Source of the DNA: Pictodentalium vernedei
Lineage: Eukaryota > Mollusca > Scaphopoda > Dentaliida > Dentaliidae
Assembly (NCBI GenBank): GCA_031216915.1
Contig: JAUFNR010000039.1
Coordinates: forward strand, 238,498 to 302,497
Direction: 5' to 3'
Length of the DNA: 64,000 nt
Part shown: piece by piece, positions 58,671 to 64,000 of the stretch
Layout of the letters: each line of letters starts with the position of its first letter
How positions within the stretch are numbered: position 1 is the stretch's first letter
The notes under the pieces: generated by a model
What the model saw: only the letters and a program-made list of their open reading frames with translations
Databases searched by the model: none
What the model was told of the DNA's origin: nothing
Position numbers and translations under genes: made by a program

Positions 58671-61646
58671 AATGAAAGTGTCCATGACACTGTACCTCAA
58701 CTTGTGTAAGACATGTACATGTATAGTATGTGACACAGCAATGACAAACGTCTAGGTAATGCTCTGATAACAAAGGTACATATAAAGTATTGTAACGGTC
58801 TGTACATAAATGCTGACTGTAGCCTGTAACAAATGTATAGGTAAAGTATTGTAAAATTGAGCGACAGTTAGATGCTAAACTAGAAAAGAAATCTTTGAGC
58901 CCCAGAGTGGATATGAAGGAACCCAAAAATATTTGTTCTCATAGCACAGTGATAACAAAGTCACCCCAAAACACTTGTTCCTGTCCCAAGGTGATAACAA
59001 AGGTACCGGTACCAAAGAAATTTCGTGAAGATCGGTTCATAAATACAACCTCTAGCCCGAGCCGTATTGACATGTGCACTTACTGTGTAAAAGTAGCACT
59101 GAATAAATCAAAGTTCATCTAACTTGCATAATTTCTGCACAAGAAAAAAACCTGTATTATATGTGATGTATTCCATGTTACTAAACATTCATACAAAAAT
59201 TTATTAAAATCAGAACTTTCATACAGAAGTTCTGTACAAAAAACTGATTTCACTAATTTTGGTACAAAATAGCTGCTGGCGGCCATCTTGAATTTTGTAC
59301 CACACCCGAAAACGATCGTTCACATCCCACGGTGATACCAAAAGTACCCAAGAAGTTTCGAGAAGATAGGTTCATAAATACGGCCTCTAGCTGAGCCGTG
59401 TTGACAGCGCGAGCCTGTATTGACATGTGCACTAATTGCATATAAGTAGCACCGAATAAATCAAAGTTTCTCCAATTCGCATAATATATGCAGGAGAAAA
59501 AAAAATGTAATACATGTGATGTATTCCATGTTACTAAATATTCGTACAAAAATTTATCTATATCAGAACTTTCATATAGAAGTTCTGTTCAAAAGACTCA
59601 TTGCATCTAATTTTGGTACAACAGTTTCGTAAAGATCAGTTCATAAATACGGCCTCCAGCCCGAGCCGTATTGGCATTTGCAGTTGCAGTGCTGAAAGTA
59701 ACACTAAATAGATCAAAGTTAGTCTAATTGGCATACTTTATGCACAAGAAAAAAATCTGTATTATATGTGATGCATCCCATGGTACTAAACATTCATACA
59801 AAAAATTATTCAAATCAGCACTTTCATATGGAAGTTCTGCGCAAAAATTGGATTGCAACTAATTTTGTACAAAATGACTGCCAGTGGCCATCTTGAATTT
59901 CAGACCGGACCCAAAAAACACTCGTTCTTATCCTACGGTGATAACAAATTTACCCAAGAAGTTTCATAAAGATCGATTCATAAATACGGCCTCTAGCCTG
60001 AGCCGTATTGGCATTTGCAGTTACAGTGCTGAAAGTAACACTAAATAAATCAAAGTTGGTCTAATTTGCATAATTGACGCACGAGAAAAAAACCTGTATT
60101 ATATGTGATGTATCCCATTGTACTAAACATTCATACAAACAAGAAGAATGTTACTAAGGTAACACGTGCCCCCCTTGTGACCTTCATCTTGCAGATGCGG
60201 TGGAAACTATTATACACGACACACCTTCTGACTGTCCTTAACATTTGTAAAAAGTTTAACAATTGTACTATGATTTGTTTCTGAGTTATGGCTGAGACAC
60301 AACTATTGACCGATTTTTAGTGTGACCTTGAAATTTGACATTGACCTTGAAGGCACGAACCCAGCTATGGTGTGCGACACATCCTCCCATGGTCCTTTAT
60401 AATTGTGTTAAGTTTGATGACTGTGGCCCTAACAGTTTTCGAGTTATTGGCTCAGACACACACACACCCTCACTCACACACACACACATGGACAGACACA
60501 CGCATACTTCAATCACTATATGCCACCTGACTGAAGTCAGGGGGCATAAAAACAAGAAGAATGTTACTAAGGTAACACATGACCCCCCCCCCCCCCCCCC
60601 CCCACCCTTTGTGATCTTCACTTTGCACATGCATCGGAAACTGTTATACGCGCCACACCTTCTGACTGTCCTTAACATTTGTAAAAAGTTTAACAATTGT
60701 ACTATGATTCGTTTCTGAGTTATGACTGAGACACAAATATTGACCGATTTTTAGTGTGACCTTGAAATGTGACCTTGCCTTTGAAGGTACGAACCCGGCT
60801 ATGGGGTGTGAATCACATCCTCCGATGGTCCTTTATAATTGTGTTAAATTTGATGACTGTGGCGCTAACAGTTTTCGGGTTATTGACTTGGACACACACA
60901 CACTCACCCACGGGCACGCAGACGGACACGCACACTTCAATCACTATATGCCTCCCGAATAAAGTCGGAGGGCATAAAAACAAGAATGTTACTAAGGTAA
61001 CACATGCCCCCCCTGTGACCTTCACCTTGCAGATGTAGTGGAAACTATTATATGCGACACACCTTCTGACTGTCCTTAACATTTGTAAAAAGTTTAACAA
61101 TTGTACTATGATTTGTTTCTGAGTAATGGCTAAGACACAAATATTGAACGATTTTAAATGTGACCTTAACCTTGAAGGTACGCACATGACTATGGTGTGT
61201 GACACATCCTCCCCTGGTCCTTTATAAGTGTGTGAAGTTTGATGACTGTGGTCCTAACAGTTTTCGAATTATTCGCGCGGACACACACACACACACGAAC
61301 AAACACACGCACACTTCAAACACTATATGCCATCCGACTCAAGTCGGGGGCATAAAAATTATTCAAATCAGAGCTTTCATATGGAAGTTCTGAGCAAAAA
61401 TCTGATTGCACCTAATTTTGTACAAAATGGCTGCCAGTGGCCATCTTGAATTTCAGACTGGACTCCACAACACTCGTTCTCGTCCCACGGTGATAACAAA
61501 GGTACCCAAGAAGTTTTGTAAAGATCGGTTCATAAATACAGCCTCCAGCCCGAGCGGTGTTGACGGGTGCAGCTGACGGAGAGACAGACAGATGACGGGC
61601 CATGACAATACCTCAAATTTGGCTTTGCCAAAGTTGAGCTAAAAAT
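58671..61646 (+). mobile_element. Composite tandem-array element, 336-bp unit, inverted relative of 2575-4578
   Basis: The head AATGAAAGTGTCCATGACAC (58671) leads into GACATGTACATGTATAG and the same unit set as the 2.6-kb element. CCTCTAGC.GAGCCGTATT-type text occurs at about 59049, 59391, 59654 and 59992. A GGAGAGACAGACAGATGACG stretch and the hairpin CAAATTTGGC-TTT-GCCAAAGTTG (61613-61635) follow, then the tail AGCTAAAAATG. The array is opened at 60138 by the triple insertion. Confidence 0.72.
60138..61354 (+). mobile_element. Three tandem copies of a ~400-bp hairpin-ended repeat
   Basis: The copies run 60138-60549, 60550-60976 and 60977-61354. Each starts ACAAGAA(GAA)TGTTACTAAG and has CTTCTGACTGTCCTTAACAT. 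Each then has TGACCTTGAA text and a (CA)n stretch, and closes with a TATGCC...GGCATA hairpin (CTGACTGAAGTCAG in the first, CCGACTCAAGTCGG in the third) plus AAAA. The host array reads ATTCATACAAA / AAATTATTCAAATC across the gap, so insertion was into an A-rich site. Confidence 0.8.
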
Positions 61647-61906
61647 GAAAATGGTAAGAAATTTTTATCTTCCGTGCATTTCTGATGTTCCTTAGTGTGA
61701 GGAATATACAAAAACACATTTCTCAATTAAAAACACATTACATTTTTTGCCCATTTTTGTATTTAGTAAATTAAAACTATCAATGTCCTGAAACTTGTGC
61801 AAGAGGCTGAAAGTTCTGTGCACTTCCAAGTTCCACATCGTGAGCTACAGCCTACAGTAACTATTTCAAGAGTATTGACATAAATTTAATGGCTGCGTCA
61901 TGTTTG
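61647..61906. other. AT-rich non-coding DNA
   Basis: Nothing was recognised. Confidence 0.4.
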
Positions 61907-62563
61907 AGGTTCCGCTCCACAGTTTCGCACTATTGCACAGGGGTGAAATTCTAAACAAAGGGCGTATGTTGAAACTAAGGCCATGTAAAATAGAGATATA
62001 TTTTTAGTATCAGATATATGATAACATTAGGCTTTTTGTTGGACAAGAGAATTTGAAGTTTGGGTCCCAAAGTTGGAGTCTGATACATAGGGGTAAATTA
62101 CCAGATGAATTATGGGAAACAGTGGCTTCGAAAAATTGGCTATTTTTTTAAATGTAATTTTTACACGGGTTTGTTACCAGACAGGTAACTAAAAAATGAG
62201 ACGGAAACATATAATTTTTTTTTTGCATTTTAGAAACAACTGATGCTCTGCTCCAGGGGTGGGTAGGTGGGGTTGGTGGGAAAATTCTGCTTTTGAGGCT
62301 GCTAGGTGGCTGAAAATGACTGGTTTCGGTATTTTTTTCGGGCAATTTTTCAGGTTGAAGTCTTGCCTTTGACAATAAATAATTCCACCCACATTCAGAT
62401 TGTTTATTTCTACTTAGTCAGATAGTGTTATATGTTTTTTGTGGATTTGGGAAATGTAATACATGTAATGGGTTAGATAACTAAGTTACAGGATATTTGC
62501 ATTTGAAGAGAGTGTATGGCATGTCACATTTGGAAATGCCTGGAAAACTGTGGAGCGGAACCT
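61907..62563. mobile_element. 657-bp MITE, copy 1
   Basis: AGGTTCCGCTCCACAGTTT (61907-61925) and its exact inverse (62545-62563) are 19-bp terminal repeats. The symmetry extends outward into TTT(A/G)A, best seen by comparing copy 2. There is no coding capacity. It is nearly identical to copy 2 over the shared 624 bp. Confidence 0.85.
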
Positions 62564-63376
62564 TAAAGAGCATTCTGCCAACGGTGTCAATTCTTGAACC
62601 AGGAAGTTCCTTAATTGTGTTTGAGTTATAAATACACCATTTTTCAAAAAACATTTCATTATTTCTGGTTTGTGTGCTATTGTTAGTAGTAGTTAACATT
62701 CATCAAGTGATATCTCTGCACAACTGGAAGGAAATAAGTGGAAATTTTGAGAAATTTATTGATGTAGCCTAATTTCGCACTTGTTTTGAATTTTCGTCAA
62801 GATTTCAAAAACATTAAGGTAGAGCACTGCCTTTCCTAAACACCGAGCCTTGTATTTATGACAAATTTGTGCAGTTATGGACAGCCTGGTTGTTACTGTT
62901 GACCAGAGATTTGCAGTTATGGTGTCTACTTTTTCATTTTGGTCATTGGTGTCATGTCTGTGTGTCATCCGTCCGTCAAGCTGTTCACGCTTTCATATCT
63001 AGAGAGCAACACCCCCCCCCCCCCCCCCCCAAAGCTATGGTTATTAGTGCTTATTGTTTTACATTTTGATTGTATTTAACAGTGCTATTGGCAGGACATG
63101 GGTAGTGAGTGTGGCTGGTGGTAATAACAAAAATACTTTCTGAAGTGGCTCAGAGAAATGGGGAGGGGGTGGGGGGGGTGTTGAGGTAGTGTGGTGTGGT
63201 TGTGAAAATCGGGTAAAATGGCTGGAAAAGCTATGCGGCAATCAGAAAGGCCATGCTGTATCTTTTTACTGGTTGAAAATAGAGACTTGTGGTTTTTGTT
63301 CATTCAACTCAGGATAGACTCCAGATTATTTTGCCTGAGTGAAATCCAGGGGGAGATCACTCTTGTTTTCTCTTTA
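62564..63376. other. Spacer between twin MITEs, with C tract
   Basis: A C run lies at 63011-63030 and a G-rich tract at 63160-63178. No gene was seen. Confidence 0.45.
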
Positions 63377-64000
63377 AGGTTCCGCTCCACAGTTTCGCAC
63401 TATTGCACAGGGGTGAAATTCTAAACAAAGGGCGTATGTTGAAACTAAGGCCATGTAAAATAGAGATATATTTTTAGTATCAGATATATGATAACATTAG
63501 GCTTTTTGTTGGACAAGAGAATTTGAAGTTTGGGTCCCAAAGTTGGAGTCTGATACATAGGGGTAAATTACCAGATGAATTATGGGAAACAGTGGCTTCG
63601 AAAAATTGGCTATTTTTTTAAATGTAATTTTTACACGGGTTTGTTACCAGACAGGTAACTAAAAAATGAGACGGAAACATATAATTTTTTTTTTGCATTT
63701 TAGAAACAACTGATGCTCTGCTCCAGGGGTGGGTAGGTGGGGTTGGTGGGAAAATTCTGCTTTTGAGGCTGCTAGGTGGCTGAAAATGACTGGTTTCGGT
63801 ATTTTTTTTCGGGCAATTTTTCAGGTTGAAGTCTTGCCTTTGACAATAAATAATTCCACCCACATTCAGATTGTTTATTTCTACTTAGTCAGATAGTGTT
63901 ATATGTTTTTTGTGGATTTGGGAAATGTAATACATGTAATGGGTTAGATAACTAAGTTACAGGATATTTGCATTTGAAGAGAGTGTATGGCATGTCACAT
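63377..64000. mobile_element. 657-bp MITE, copy 2 (runs off the window)
   Basis: It matches 61907-62529 with a single difference I can see, one extra T in the T run near 63810. The left edge is CTCTTTAAGGTTCCGCTCC. The right end lies outside the window. Confidence 0.88.

Overview
This 64-kb window looks like repeat-dense, gene-free DNA from a bilaterian animal, most likely a mollusc and probably a bivalve. The base composition is AT-rich. There are arrays built on TGACCTTGACC motifs, repeat heads of the AACAAGAGGCC type, many G or C homopolymers, and dozens of short-period arrays capped by hairpins. I recognise this style from mollusc genomes, but the species cannot be named from the sequence. 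I found no convincing host protein-coding gene, rRNA or functional tRNA. The only recognisable proteins belong to one decayed retrotransposon.

Layout. 0-5 kb: AT-rich DNA, a SINE-like copy, then a composite tandem-array element (336-bp unit) at 2575-4578. 5.8-12 kb: SINE-like copy and non-autonomous DNA transposons with readable target duplications at 6155-7817, 8070-8289, 10432-10883 (inside a short array) and 11465-11950. 12.3-13.6 kb: degenerate array hit by a TTAA-flanked piggyBac-like MITE. 17.5-18.5 kb: array element split by a hairpin-ended repeat. 18.5-20.8 kb: a block of different composition with an unexplained long open frame and two clean short-period arrays. 22-28 kb: palindromic repeats and more arrays. 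30 kb: a fresh 241-bp tandem duplication. 32.6-36 kb: an array element split by a 2.4-kb CAGGG-ended transposon that itself carries an array element. 39.4-44.9 kb: a hAT-like element with a perfect 8-bp duplication that contains a broken DIRS-like retrotransposon (gag, RT-RNase H-methyltransferase-like, tyrosine recombinase). 45.5-52 kb: three more arrays. 53.1-58.2 kb: a large element made of about 20 copies of a 153-bp unit, split by a 1.8-kb transposon. 58.7-61.6 kb: an inverted relative of the 2.6-kb element, split by three tandem copies of another repeat. 61.9-64 kb: two almost identical copies of a 657-bp MITE.

Main theme. Many array elements share one build: a 5' head (sometimes a hairpin), a central array of 140-340-bp units, a short (GAC)n- or (CA)n-like stretch, a terminal hairpin, and a TAAAAATG-like tail. 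One 5' head occurs five times in front of three unrelated arrays. This resembles Helentron-associated elements with internal satellites (HINE / 'pearl' types known from bivalves), but no Rep/helicase gene is present, so the assignment is inference. Because arrays give the pre-insertion sequence, several transposons here can be dissected to the base, including a set with CAG...CTG termini whose target duplications are 5-7 bp rather than the 8 bp usual for hAT.
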